From Phyllobacterium chamaecytisi (GTDB lineage Bacteria; Pseudomonadota; Alphaproteobacteria; Rhizobiales; Rhizobiaceae), in NCBI RefSeq assembly GCF_020164455.1, contig NZ_JAIQWW010000011.1:120268-184267 (forward strand): a stretch of 64,000 bases of DNA. Reading direction: 5' to 3'. Under the pieces are notes generated by a model. The model did no database searches and was not told where the DNA came from. It saw only the letters and a list, made by a program, of their open reading frames with translations. A program made the translations under genes and the position numbers. Every line of letters starts with the position of its first letter. Within the stretch, counting starts at the first letter, position 1. Below are positions 35,757 to 45,205 of the stretch, piece by piece.

Positions 35757-37307
35757 TCATGTGAGCGAATTCAGGAGTTCCCTGATTGTTGCCGCACTGG
35801 TAGGGCGGCCGAAGAGCCACCCCTGTCCGTCAACCTTGGGAACAAGAGCCGCAAAATAGTCACGCTGGGCGGGTGTCTCGATGCCTTCGACGACGATATC
35901 CAAATGGTGGACATGGGCCATCCCGATGATCTGCGGTACGATTGAGACCGAGACAGAACCGGTTCCGATCGTCTGGGTAAAGGACCTGTCGATCTTTATC
36001 CCGTCGACATTGAGTTCACCGAGATAGGCGAGGCTCGAATATCCCGTACCGAAATCATCGATGAATATCCGGTGTCCGCGGGATCGCAGACGCTTGATCG
36101 CTTCTATGGCATCGGCGGCGTTAGCGGTGGAACGTTCTGTGATCTCAAGCACGATCTGGCTGCTTGTGACGTTCGCCTCCTCGAGACGTGACGCGAGCTG
36201 GGCACTGAAATCGCGGTTGAAAAGATCCGCAGCGGTTATGTTGATGCTGACGTGAAAATCGGGATTGGCATCGAGAACCGGCGCCATATCCTTAAGCACA
36301 TTTTCGATCACACAGATAGTAAGCCGGTTAATCAACCCGGCTTTTTCAGCAACAGGGATAAATACGTCCGGGGGTATCGTCTCTCCATTTTCCTTCCAGC
36401 GCACAAGCGCCTCGGCTGCTACCGTGCGACCTGTCGCTATGTCGACGATAGGTTGATACTCCATCGTCAGCCTGTTGTGCCCAAGTGCCTGTTGCAACCT
36501 CGTTTTCATGCTCAGATTGTTACGCCGAAGCAGGATGATAATCGTGGCAAGAGCACCGCCGAGCGTAGCACCAAAAATGGAAATTATCGTCGTGATCGGT
36601 TGCGCTGATGCTTCAAGCTGACTGACCTCGGCATGAACTGTCACGCATGCCATGTCCCGGCAGACATTACGATAGACAGTATCCCCGATGCGGCCAACGC
36701 CATCGGGCGGCTTCACGTCGAGCTTGCCGATATTCAATGACCCGAACATCCCGACAGTGGAGGACGTCCCTTGCGGATTGTACATGACGACGTAGGCATA
36801 GGCGGAATTCTTGAGCGTTTCGAAAGAAGCGGGATCCAATACAACGTTTGCCTTGCCAATACCGATTATTGGGGCGCTGGAATTCGATATGGCCAGGCGC
36901 GAATTCGCATAGATCAGCTTCCCCGCAGGCGTTTCGAGATCATGCGCGACCAGAGGCATCGGCTTTTTTCCGTTACCGAACACGGCGGAGCAATGGAAAA
37001 AGCCGTCGCTCACTCTGCCCATGTCCTTGAGATATCTGGTGCCGAACAGCACGTCTCGTAAATACGATATTTCCTTGTCCGAACAAAAGGGATAGGGCGA
37101 CGTATTGATGACCGTCAGCATCAGGTCGGCTTCGGTAAAGACATCGACCGCGCGATCAAGAAGTCGGTCGGAGAAGATTCGCATCTGCCCGCGGTCACTT
37201 GAGATGACGACAAGCCTGCTGAGCCACATGCCGCACAGGGCGCCAGCGGCAATCAACACAGCAATTAATATTGCCCTGTACCACAGCCGATCAAAATAGC
37301 GCGACAT
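35757..37307 (-). CDS. CSS-motif/EAL cyclic-di-GMP phosphodiesterase
   Basis: The 516-residue protein is a membrane-anchored c-di-GMP phosphodiesterase. It has a helix near the N-terminus, a periplasmic CSS-motif domain of about 200 residues with cysteines in PFCSDKEI and HCSAVFG, a second helix (about 230-255), then an EAL domain with EALVRWKENG, LEITER and IDDFGTGYSSLAYLGEL. In relatives the two periplasmic cysteines form a redox-sensitive disulfide that keeps the enzyme off. The catalytic residues look complete. Confidence 0.93.
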   Translation of the reverse strand: MSRYFDRLWYRAILIAVLIAAGALCGMWLSRLVVISSDRGQMRIFSDRLLDRAVDVFTEADLMLTVINTSPYPFCSDKEISYLRDVLFGTRYLKDMGRVSDGFFHCSAVFGNGKKPMPLVAHDLETPAGKLIYANSRLAISNSSAPIIGIGKANVVLDPASFETLKNSAYAYVVMYNPQGTSSTVGMFGSLNIGKLDVKPPDGVGRIGDTVYRNVCRDMACVTVHAEVSQLEASAQPITTIISIFGATLGGALATIIILLRRNNLSMKTRLQQALGHNRLTMEYQPIVDIATGRTVAAEALVRWKENGETIPPDVFIPVAEKAGLINRLTICVIENVLKDMAPVLDANPDFHVSINITAADLFNRDFSAQLASRLEEANVTSSQIVLEITERSTANAADAIEAIKRLRSRGHRIFIDDFGTGYSSLAYLGELNVDGIKIDRSFTQTIGTGSVSVSIVPQIIGMAHVHHLDIVVEGIETPAQRDYFAALVPKVDGQGWLFGRPTSAATIRELLNSLT

Positions 37308-37664
37308 TCGGAGAATCCACCAAGCCTTCCACCACGGATCGACACGCCAGTATGTTGACTCAAGCGCAGGCCTATCAATGACACTACGACCGTTAATATT
37401 TCTCTGATTTTTCCGGAGTTCTACAGAGAAACTAAGTAGTTTGATTTAATTCCGGCCGTCGGAACGAACGCGATGACTTCGACTATTGCGACAATATAGT
37501 TTTGGTTCCCGCGGCGGTGACAAGAATACGGGCAATATTGCAGGTGCTATCCATACTGACATGAATGCGTCAATCCTCGTGCTACGGTGGAATACAGCCT
37601 GGCCAGTGTTTACGACACCGATCTGGCTGACTGCGATGAAGTGAAGAAGAGAGGAGAATTCGCC
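37308..37664. other. gene-free divergent intergenic region
   Basis: About 357 bases separate the EAL gene (minus) and the Tat-signal gene (plus). It is AT-rich near 37390-37460 and should hold both promoters. I saw no ORF, strong terminator or repeat. Confidence 0.45.
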
Positions 37665-38051
37665 ATGTCCACGATCGATCGCCGAGCCTTGCTTCTCGGT
37701 TGCGGCAGTGCCGTAATCGCTGCACCGGTTGCGGCAGCGGCTTTTGCTGTAGAGCCGCTACCCCGGGACAGGGAACCGTCCCGCGACCTGCTGGCGCTAA
37801 TCAATGCGCACGAGACAACCTACGAAGCGTTTGGCAAGGCAATCCAGGCAATGGACGGTAATAATCGCGATCATGACAAAGCCAGCCGGGCCGAGGAAAA
37901 AGCGCTTCTGGCTGTCTGTACCTATTCTGCGATCAGCGACGGGGATCGCCGGACCAAGGCCCAATATCTTTTGAAGATTGCGGCGCGAGGCGAGCTCGAC
38001 CTGGCCGAACATATGCAGGCTCTTCTCCATTCGGAGATGGCGAAAGTATAG
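37665..38051 (+). CDS. hypothetical exported protein with Tat-like signal (128 aa)
   Basis: ATG at 37665 follows GAGGAG. The N-terminus STIDRRALLLGCGSAV is a twin-arginine-like signal, then an alanine-rich region and a mature part with helical, charged segments (LALINAHETTYEAFGKAIQA). I recognise no domain. Such short four-helix-like Tat proteins are frequent in rhizobia. It is convergent with the porin gene and has no clear partner. Confidence 0.65.
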   Translation: MSTIDRRALLLGCGSAVIAAPVAAAAFAVEPLPRDREPSRDLLALINAHETTYEAFGKAIQAMDGNNRDHDKASRAEEKALLAVCTYSAISDGDRRTKAQYLLKIAARGELDLAEHMQALLHSEMAKV

Positions 38052-38164
38052 ATCGGTTGTCGCGATAAGCAGGGAACGAGCGGAGCCGATCGTTCAACCT
38101 GCAAATAGAAACAGTCAAGGCGGAGAGTTGGAACCCGCCGCCCCGATTTCATCTGGAAGCTTGA

Positions 38165-39265
38165 CTAGAAGTTGCGCTGGAAGCGAACGATGCCGCCGAA
38201 CGCATCATCGTCACCACCATTGGCGATCGAGTCTTCCTTCCGTGCGCCATCAAACTTGGTGTAGTTAATTTCCGGCGTGATGGTGAAGCCCGGTACCAGC
38301 TGATAGGCTACATTGAGAGCTAGAGCGTATGTGCCTTCATCTTCGTATGCGGCCTGAGCATTGATGGTCGCCTTGTCGGTTACCTTGGCGGCAAAACCAC
38401 CCCAGGCAGCCCAGTCGCCCTGCCATTGGGCAAACCAGTTGGTTTCGCCAGTGAAGAAGGAATTCCTATCGAAGTCAGACTGATAGGCACCCAAGACCCA
38501 GACCGAGAGCTTGTCGGTGATGTTGAAGTCCACACGCAGATTGGCTGCCATGTCTTCCTGTTTGGAATCGTAAGCGACCGTGCCGGCAATCTTGCCCCAA
38601 GCCTGCTCCCATTTCGCACCGGCTAGAACGTGCGGCATATAATCGTCGATCACGTTGTCGCCGAACTCATCGGAACCCTGTTCGGCAGCGACGATCGCCG
38701 AAAAACCGTTGCCCCCGACGAACGTATAGCTGATCTGGTTCGATTGGCCGGACTGGTAGTTGATCACATCGTCCTGAATGATATCACCGGCATACCCGAC
38801 CCAGGAGCCGAAGATTTCGTCGTCCGTACCGATCTTGAAGCCGCCAAGCTCGATATAAGCTGTTGGAACAGACCCGCCACTGTCTTCGCCATCATCATAC
38901 TGGAAGCGACCGACGATGTAGGAACGCAATGTACCGAGTTCGGTTTCCGAACGGGCATCCATACGGATTTCCGCACGTGTGCGCTTGTGATAGGTCTCGT
39001 CGCGGGTGCCATCTGCCTTGAGGCGACCGAGGTTCGAACCATCATACGGATCGTCGCCGGCCTGTGCATCGTAGCGGACCATGCCGCCGACCCTGAGGCA
39101 GGTTTCGGTGCCTGGAATGTAGAAGAAGCCCGCGCCATAAGCATCGCAAACGCGAACGTATTCGACGGGCTCCGGCTCAGCCACGACGACTGCATCCGCA
39201 GCGCGAGCGCCCGATACTGCAACAAGTGCAGCAGCAGAGCCGAGAAGAAGGCTTTTGATATTCAT
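38165..39265 (-). CDS. Omp2/Rhizobiales-type porin
   Basis: The 366-residue precursor has a signal peptide (about 1-22, ending ARA) and then ADAVVVAEPEPVEYVRVCDA, a start shared by Brucella and Phyllobacterium Omp2-type porins. YIPGTETCLRVGG with its disulfide cysteine, alternating beta strands and the final FGGIVRFQRNF with C-terminal Phe fit a 16-strand trimeric outer-membrane porin. The gene stands alone. Its upstream 568 bases are gene-free, allowing long regulatory sequences. Paralogous porins often coexist and recombine in this group. Confidence 0.94.
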   Translation of the reverse strand: MNIKSLLLGSAAALVAVSGARAADAVVVAEPEPVEYVRVCDAYGAGFFYIPGTETCLRVGGMVRYDAQAGDDPYDGSNLGRLKADGTRDETYHKRTRAEIRMDARSETELGTLRSYIVGRFQYDDGEDSGGSVPTAYIELGGFKIGTDDEIFGSWVGYAGDIIQDDVINYQSGQSNQISYTFVGGNGFSAIVAAEQGSDEFGDNVIDDYMPHVLAGAKWEQAWGKIAGTVAYDSKQEDMAANLRVDFNITDKLSVWVLGAYQSDFDRNSFFTGETNWFAQWQGDWAAWGGFAAKVTDKATINAQAAYEDEGTYALALNVAYQLVPGFTITPEINYTKFDGARKEDSIANGGDDDAFGGIVRFQRNF

Positions 39266-39833
39266 GTCGATCTCCGTTTAAGGATAATGAGTTTAGTGAG
39301 AGCATACGAATGGTCCGGATGCCTGAGCCTATGTCTTCCTTCGAGATGGTTGAGGTCAAAGGACATATCCAATGGCATCTTGCGGCCCGTCGTGGTGTTG
39401 CTGCCAAGCTACATTTACGTGCATGCAAACCGGTGCCGGTGGAGACTTTTCTGCTGGTCAATACACAGCAAGGATCAACATGAGCGCTGGTGTTTCACGC
39501 GGTTTCATGGACGGCACACGGATATGACGCGCACGTGGCTGATTTTAGCGTCGTCCGGTATTATTTTGGAGAAGGGTCCCAAAACCACCCTTGTAGTTAT
39601 GCTTTGACCGCAATTTGATGCCGGAAAGCACCTGATTATGTCCTTTGACTGCCGATAAGATCGGATGCAACGTCAACGTGCCGAACTTGCCGATGCATAA
39701 AATGGCATCGGAAGGAAGGTCTGTTGATCTCCAGTCAATAGCCAAAGACCCTGCCCCTCGGGGCGGGGTTATGGGTTGGGTTCAGAGGCCTGAGGGTTCA
39801 ACGCCGACGTCCTGCGAACAGGAGCAGAATCGT
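39266..39833. other. 568-base gene-free stretch upstream of the porin
   Basis: No convincing gene was found. It contains short possible stem-loops, e.g. AAGGGT/ACCCTT at 39572-39592 and a GC-rich stem at about 39751-39771 that may end the minus-strand regulator gene. The porin promoter must lie at the left end. Small open frames here lack a ribosome site and coding-like composition. Confidence 0.45.
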
Positions 39834-40760
39834 CTATGCACAACGCTCTATGGGAAGCAGGTCGTAATCCTTGTTTGCAAGATGCATTCCGAATTGCGTT
39901 TTCGCCACATGGGCTGCGACCATATTCTCAAAGACATCAACAAGTGGAGAGAGGATCTTGACCTTCCGACCGCCCGCCTCAAGCAGGTGCACCAGCCCTT
40001 CAGCCTCTGCTCTTTTCATAAGCCGGCGAATATGTGTCCGCGATACACCGTAGAGACTTCCGATCTCATCAAATGGAAAGCTCACAAGGTTGTCGCCCGG
40101 CGATTTCTTTAACGACATCAGTTTGCAAAGAAGTATCTCGCCACTGCCGCTGGCCGCAAACAACCGTGAACCCGGCTGATCAGATATCCACGTGCTGATA
40201 TCAAGCAGCGACTGCAGGCTGGAGGCAAAGTATCGTTCCAGGAAACCGGCATCGTCCAACAAATCCCGGTAATGCCTTAGCGGAAACAATCTATCGGCAG
40301 CCGCTACCGCCACCGCCACGATTTTCTTCGCACAGCCCAATAAGCTATCGGTTGGCTGAATGAGATGAATTCTATGATCAGTTTCATCCTGTATACGTTT
40401 GACAAGGCCAATCTTCTCGAGAAGATCGATGCTCGCCGCAGTCGCACTGAGGCTGCACAATTTGGCGTCAGTGGTAATGCGTTGGATGGCCGATATGGTT
40501 GCGCCGTGGCTGCCGCTGGTGTGGTCGAAATGCAATGCAAGGACCGCCATGCAAATCACCTGTCTGGCCATGGTCGCCATCACTTTGTTGGCCATGTAGT
40601 GACCTTCGAACAAATTGACCACGCCCTGCGAGAATATCAGCGCGGCGGGGGCAAAATGCGGATTGTTCCGAAGAATCGCTACCCGCTGTACCAACCATCG
40701 CGACCTGGTCTCATCGGCAATGAAGGGAACAAAATCAACAACGTTGCCGTCCATGTGCAC
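39834..40760 (-). CDS. unfamiliar winged-helix DNA-binding protein (308 aa)
   Basis: The product has two regions that look like winged helix-turn-helix folds. One is near residues 85-145, with SAIQRITTDAKLCSLSAT then LLEKIGLVKRIQDE, MarR-like. The other is near 225-280, with VSFPFDEIGSLYGVSRTHI then RLMKRAEAEGLVHLLEAGG, Crp/GntR-like. Between them is a helical region. I recognise no named family. It is probably a transcriptional regulator. A 15-bp palindrome lies about 150 bases upstream. Confidence 0.7.
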   Translation of the reverse strand: MHMDGNVVDFVPFIADETRSRWLVQRVAILRNNPHFAPAALIFSQGVVNLFEGHYMANKVMATMARQVICMAVLALHFDHTSGSHGATISAIQRITTDAKLCSLSATAASIDLLEKIGLVKRIQDETDHRIHLIQPTDSLLGCAKKIVAVAVAAADRLFPLRHYRDLLDDAGFLERYFASSLQSLLDISTWISDQPGSRLFAASGSGEILLCKLMSLKKSPGDNLVSFPFDEIGSLYGVSRTHIRRLMKRAEAEGLVHLLEAGGRKVKILSPLVDVFENMVAAHVAKTQFGMHLANKDYDLLPIERCA

Positions 40761-41071
40761 GATTCCCGTCGAACAAATATGCGGTCAACGGCCGTGCAAA
40801 AAAGCTGGCCATGTATTGCCGCCCACCCGTACTAGTCCGCCCGAATTGACAACTTCGGTGATTCTGGCGCTGATATTTTATATGGTGGTTATCATGAATA
40901 GACAAGTAATAATGACGGTCATTATATATGACAGTAGTACGAATTTTCGAGAATTGTGGTCCAAAAAAGGGCTATTTGAGCAGCCTCCTGCTATCTGCCC
41001 ACGCACATTATTGTGATTGCCCGGCGCTCGTGGGTGGCTACTCTGGTGGCTTGTCCGCCAGTGCATTTGCT
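40761..41071. other. AT-rich gene-free stretch upstream of the regulator
   Basis: 311 bases without a credible gene. The segment 40870-40950 is unusually AT-rich and carries a 15-bp palindrome, consistent with a promoter-operator region for the regulator. Confidence 0.45.
40910..40924. promoter_or_regulatory. 15-bp palindrome in AT-rich DNA
   Basis: TAATGAC (40910-40916) and GTCATTA (40918-40924) are perfect arms around one base. Position and composition fit an operator, perhaps for autoregulation of the winged-helix protein. Confidence 0.45.
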
Positions 41072-41356
41072 CTAGCGGTATCGAGCCGAACGCTTATGCG
41101 GCTCCTTGTCTGCAACGAGCTTCGCAAGTTTGGAAATTGACCACGGCTTCTCGGCCCCGGTATCGTTGGCGACCTGAAGAATCCGGATCGGCAAGCAAAC
41201 AGCAGTGTACCAATCCTCGCCGCGAGCAGTTGTCTCTGCCTTTTCAAGCGCGGTGTCCAATTCTTCCTGTGTGACAAGTCCCTTGGCGACCAATAAGCGA
41301 TTGATCGATGCGATGGCCAGGCAAAGACCTTCAAGTTGCTGGTTGACTCCATGCAT
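41072..41356 (-). CDS. hypothetical protein (94 aa)
   Basis: ATG at 41356 has CGGAGGATA upstream. The product is soluble and largely helical: INRLLVAKGLVTQEELDTAL is like the short helical unit seen in nitrogenase- or type II-associated small proteins that start 'LL..KG..T..E'. The C-terminus is basic. No assignment is possible. A longer frame from 41431 lacks a ribosome site. Confidence 0.55.
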   Translation of the reverse strand: MHGVNQQLEGLCLAIASINRLLVAKGLVTQEELDTALEKAETTARGEDWYTAVCLPIRILQVANDTGAEKPWSISKLAKLVADKEPHKRSARYR

Positions 41357-41531
41357 AGCGATATCCTCCGACCGATATTTGGGCGAATGAAGTGTGCCCT
41401 TAGACCAACGCACAGGCGGGCTACTCAGCACTTGTCATAACTAGGACACACCCAGGTGCAGACTGACACAATGGCTTCAACGCCTTATTGCAGTTCGCCG
41501 CAACCGAAACAAAACGCTGAGGCTAAACGCG

Positions 41532-42596
41532 ATGTATTCCGACGTTGACCGCACCCCGGTATCGATCATTATTTCCAACTACAACTATGCACGCTTTCTA
41601 CGGCCGTGCATCGATAGCGCACTGGAGCAGGATTACAAAGATGTCGAGGTCATCATTGTCGACGACGAATCGACCGACAACTCCGTGGAGATCATCGAAT
41701 CATATGGCGGCAAGGTGCGCCCGTGCCTCAGAGCACGAAATGGCGGGCATGCGGCGGCATTCAACACGGGGTTCGCGGCGTCCTCGGGAGAAATCGTTCT
41801 TTTTCTGGATGCTGACGATTACCTTTACCCAAATGCGGTATCAGAGGCGGTCAGCGCCTGGGAAGCGACAATCGCCCAGATGCAATTCAGACTACACATC
41901 GTTGATGAAGAAGAGCAGATCAAGGACATCTTTCCTCCGCCCGAACTACCGTTCGATTCTGGTGACGTTGTTCCGAAACTCTTGCGCAAGGGCCGTTACC
42001 AAACCACGGTGACAAGCGGTCTTGCCTTTGACCGGTCGACGCTGGAAACGATCATGCCGATACCTGAACCGGACTTCAGGCAAGGGGCTGACGGATATCT
42101 GGTTACGTTGGCTCCTCTTTACGGGAAAGTGACGTCGATAGAGAGGTGTCTCGGAGCTTACCGAATCCATGGGAGCAATCACTCGGTCTTTGCAGAGAAA
42201 TTTGGCCAACGAGCACGTTGGCGGGTAGAGCATGATTTCCGTCGCCTGGAGGCCCTGTCGGATCAAGCGGCGGAGATCGGTTTGACAGTGCCGTCGGATG
42301 CCAATCTGCACGACCCGGTTCATCTGGAAGAGCGCTTGGCATCCTTGTGCGTGGATGAGCACCAGCACCCCGTGGCCGATGATTCCAAGCTGGCTCTGTC
42401 CGTCGCAGGTGTAACCGCCAGTCTGGAAATGAATGCATCCTTGCGCCGTCGGGCGGTCCTTGCGGCGTGGTTTTTATCCATCGGAGTGCTGCCGCGGCAG
42501 ATGGCAAAGACGGTCTTGTCATGGAAGCTCGTCGCATCGTCCAGGCCGGCATTCCTTTCACGCATGTCAAAGATTATCCGGCATACGATGGAATAA
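41532..42596 (+). CDS. family 2 glycosyltransferase
   Basis: The 354-residue protein has a GT-A domain of about 240 residues: PVSIIISNYNYARFLRPCID, VIIVDDESTDNS, and FLDADDYLYPNAV with the metal-binding DxD. A helical C-terminal region follows without clear membrane spans. It should transfer a sugar from a nucleotide donor to a surface polysaccharide or lipid acceptor. It stands alone rather than in an exopolysaccharide cluster, so acceptor and pathway are unknown. Confidence 0.92.
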   Translation: MYSDVDRTPVSIIISNYNYARFLRPCIDSALEQDYKDVEVIIVDDESTDNSVEIIESYGGKVRPCLRARNGGHAAAFNTGFAASSGEIVLFLDADDYLYPNAVSEAVSAWEATIAQMQFRLHIVDEEEQIKDIFPPPELPFDSGDVVPKLLRKGRYQTTVTSGLAFDRSTLETIMPIPEPDFRQGADGYLVTLAPLYGKVTSIERCLGAYRIHGSNHSVFAEKFGQRARWRVEHDFRRLEALSDQAAEIGLTVPSDANLHDPVHLEERLASLCVDEHQHPVADDSKLALSVAGVTASLEMNASLRRRAVLAAWFLSIGVLPRQMAKTVLSWKLVASSRPAFLSRMSKIIRHTME

Positions 42597-42675
42597 ATCT
42601 ATCTTGAACCGTGTGCTGGTGCTCGAAATGGCCTATGATAATCGACGAGACGACCTGACAGAGGAGGCGGATATC

Positions 42676-43059
42676 ATGATGAATTTGTACGGTCGGTTCC
42701 TTGGCGGTGCCATCTTTACAACGGCGATTGTCTCGGGGGCTGCAGCGCATCACGGGTGGTCTTGGGCCGAGGCCGATCAAATGGAGCTCAAGGGTGTGAT
42801 CCGTGAACTCTATATCGGCCCACCGCACCCAACGCTCGATGTGGAAACCGCGAATGATGGGCTTTGGCGTGTGGAACTCGGCAACCCGCGTCAGACCGAA
42901 CGCTCCGGCTTTGTCCACGGCTCGGCAAAAATCGGCGATGAGGTAATTGTACTCGGCAACCGGTCCACTGACCCAAGCGAAAAACGATTGAAGGCAGTGC
43001 GGATCGCCGTGGGCGGCAAGACATTTGATATCTACCCCGAGCGGATAAAGACGAACTGA
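42676..43059 (+). CDS. DUF6152-type exported protein (127 aa)
   Basis: ATG at 42676 follows GAGGAGGCGG. A signal peptide (about 1-23, ending AAA) precedes HHGWSWAEADQMELKGVIR and a beta-rich OB-like domain with PHPTLDVETANDGLWRVELG and GDEVIVLGNRSTD. This pattern fits DUF6152 proteins, of unknown function and often beside a small membrane protein, as here. A periplasmic binding or metal-related role is only a guess. Confidence 0.75.
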   Translation: MMNLYGRFLGGAIFTTAIVSGAAAHHGWSWAEADQMELKGVIRELYIGPPHPTLDVETANDGLWRVELGNPRQTERSGFVHGSAKIGDEVIVLGNRSTDPSEKRLKAVRIAVGGKTFDIYPERIKTN

Positions 43060-43070
43060 CCAGCGTTCTG

Positions 43071-43541
43071 ATGGAGTTTTTGCAAGCGCTTTCCGAATGG
43101 CCCGGAGCGGTGATGCTCCGGCGGTTTCAGATTGCCTATCTGCTTGTCAACGCGACACATATTCTTTCGATCGGTCTTGTCGTGGGCGCTATCATCACGC
43201 TGGACCTTAGAATACTGGGGCTATTCAGGCAGTATCCGATCGGCGCGCTTGGCCCACCGCTTTCACGTGTTGCTGGAATAGGTGTTGCGCTTGCCATTCT
43301 CACGGGATTGATGCTCTTTTCGGTGAGGCCCATCGCATACATTCACAATCCCGCCTTCCTCATCAAGGTTGGGATAGTCGGGTTGGGTATCACCAATGCT
43401 TTGCTGCTCAATCAAAATCGCCATTGGCGGCTCGCACTTATGAACAAAGAGCCGTCCAGGAGAGTGCAACTTTCAGCATTCCTATCTGTGGCCCTTTGGG
43501 TCAGCGCCATAATTGCCGGTCGGTGGATCGGGTTTCTCTAA
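43071..43541 (+). CDS. DUF6644-like membrane protein (156 aa)
   Basis: The product has four predicted membrane helices, in order: about 22-45 (AYLLVNATHILSIGLVVGAI), 65-88, 95-115 and 135-155. His and Arg residues at helix ends (NATHIL, DLRILGLF) resemble heme- or quinone-site patterns in small membrane proteins; this is speculative. It starts 11 bases after the DUF6152 gene, so the two should work together. Confidence 0.7.
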   Translation: MEFLQALSEWPGAVMLRRFQIAYLLVNATHILSIGLVVGAIITLDLRILGLFRQYPIGALGPPLSRVAGIGVALAILTGLMLFSVRPIAYIHNPAFLIKVGIVGLGITNALLLNQNRHWRLALMNKEPSRRVQLSAFLSVALWVSAIIAGRWIGFL

Positions 43542-43594
43542 TCAATGTGCGAGCCCTATCACATTGCTATGGTCGTCAATCTGGAAGCTACCCA

Positions 43595-45205
43595 CTATTC
43601 CCCTTGAGGTTTTCCAATCTGTCCGGAAAAGAAGGTTCTTGCATCTGCGGTCAGGTCACGCCGGGAGCTTGACCGCGTATAGAACATATGGCCACCACGA
43701 TAAAGCTTGAGGTCGACCCGGCCCGCTGCAAGCGACGACGGCAGATGGTCAATGACATATTTGCTGATCCCGTAGGGCGTTATTGCATCGCTGTAACCAT
43801 GTGCGACCAACAAACGGAAAGACGGTATGACCGAGAGCAGATCGCGAATATCGCCGGTCGCGCTAGCTTGGGCTCGCATACCGCCGCTTTTGCCGCGACG
43901 ACCCCATTCCCAACGCTCGTTAACGTCGTCCGCGAGCAGTCTGTAGGTCAATTCAGTTCGAAAACCCAGTTCACTACGGGCGTAGCTGGCAAAAGCCGCC
44001 CCATATGAGCGCGTGAACCCATCAAGGATAGGATCGTTGCTTCGGTCAGCGTCAGACTCAGGATAGGGGTCTGAGACGGCAAAGGACGCATCATAAGGAC
44101 TGACAACCTCGAATTCGTTGCCCTTGGAGTGCTTGACATAAGTGTCGTCAAGAAAGCCGCGCGTCCGGCCTACAACTGCTTCAGGTATGCCGGTTAATTG
44201 TGAAATCCGCGCGTAGAAGGCCTTTGCCTCGTTTCCTGACGGTTCAGGTCCCGCAAGCGTCACAAGGTAATCGGTCATGGCAAATTGCTCTGCATCGCGG
44301 ATCGCGCTCGGGTCGAAGGCGTTGCGGCGTTCCAACTCTGCAGCAGCAAGCGAAGGAAGTTGCAGGGCCGCTCCCAACGGATATTGCCTCTCCCCAAACA
44401 AAAGCTGTCCCTCAATGAGTGGCGACAGCATAATAATTCCCGAAACAAGGATGCCTTGGTCATCCTTAAGCGCAGAGGCGGCTTTTGCGGCGCGAAAGCC
44501 ACCGTAACTCTCGCCAAGCAGATATTTCGGTGAAGCCATGCGCTCATTGTGATTGACGTAGAGCGCGATCGTCTTGGCAATGCTCTCCGCATCTTGGCCC
44601 ACCCCATAGAAATTCGAAGCAACGTTGTCGCTCGCCGCACGACTCCAACCCGTGCCGACGGGATCGATCAGCACAAGGTCAGTGAACTCCAGCCAACTAT
44701 CCGGATTGTCCATGAGCGTCGGGCTGGTACCATCCTGTCCGTTCGGGCCGAAATCGAGAATGCGTGGCCCGACCAGTCCAAGGTGGAGATAGGCCGACGC
44801 GGCTCCCGGCCCGCCGTTGAAGGCAAAGGTGAGCGGACGGCCGGGTTGACGGTTGCGGGCGACATAGGCGGTATAGAAAATCTTAGCGGTACGCTCTCCA
44901 TTTTGCCCGAAGAGGCTGAGGGTGCCCGCGGTGGCGGTATAGGCAAGGTCCTGCGTTCTTGTTTTCAAGACGTGATCGGTAACTGAATCCGCGGCCAAAA
45001 GGCCCAGAATGCCGGTCGACGTGTCGCCCTCCGTCTTCGAAGGGTTGGCCTTGTCTTCACCACTCGACGGTGGCCGCGATTGCGTGACGTTCCCACTATG
45101 ATCATCTGTGCGAACGTCTTGCTGCGCATTGTCTTGCGGAAACGCTGGCGAAGTTAGCAGTGCAAAGGCGACGGCTAGACGCAGAATGCTGCGATGGAAA
45201 TACAA
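43595..45205 (-). CDS. S10 family serine carboxypeptidase-like protein, exported
   Basis: The 536-residue precursor has a signal peptide (about 1-22) and an alpha/beta-hydrolase domain of the S10 type. It shows FNGGPGAASAYLHLG (oxyanion region), the nucleophile in LLGESYGGFRA, a late Asp region and LVAHGYSDAITP with YRGGHMFYTR holding the catalytic His. It should act in the periplasm on peptides, or possibly esters. It is transcribed divergently from the second hydroxylase pair. Confidence 0.9.
   Translation of the reverse strand: MYFHRSILRLAVAFALLTSPAFPQDNAQQDVRTDDHSGNVTQSRPPSSGEDKANPSKTEGDTSTGILGLLAADSVTDHVLKTRTQDLAYTATAGTLSLFGQNGERTAKIFYTAYVARNRQPGRPLTFAFNGGPGAASAYLHLGLVGPRILDFGPNGQDGTSPTLMDNPDSWLEFTDLVLIDPVGTGWSRAASDNVASNFYGVGQDAESIAKTIALYVNHNERMASPKYLLGESYGGFRAAKAASALKDDQGILVSGIIMLSPLIEGQLLFGERQYPLGAALQLPSLAAAELERRNAFDPSAIRDAEQFAMTDYLVTLAGPEPSGNEAKAFYARISQLTGIPEAVVGRTRGFLDDTYVKHSKGNEFEVVSPYDASFAVSDPYPESDADRSNDPILDGFTRSYGAAFASYARSELGFRTELTYRLLADDVNERWEWGRRGKSGGMRAQASATGDIRDLLSVIPSFRLLVAHGYSDAITPYGISKYVIDHLPSSLAAGRVDLKLYRGGHMFYTRSSSRRDLTADARTFFSGQIGKPQGE

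Noticed and set aside
39020..39050. GGTTCGAACC string resembling a tRNA T-loop
   Set aside because: It is inside the porin coding sequence and no cloverleaf can be drawn around it.
38630..39607. Plus-strand frame of 325 codons over the porin
   Set aside because: It runs antisense through the porin gene and then into non-coding DNA, has no ribosome site and no recognisable domain.
39751..39771. GC-rich stem near 39751-39771 as a strong terminator
   Set aside because: It pairs well but has no convincing T tract on the strand of the nearest gene, so it is mentioned only within the gap entry.
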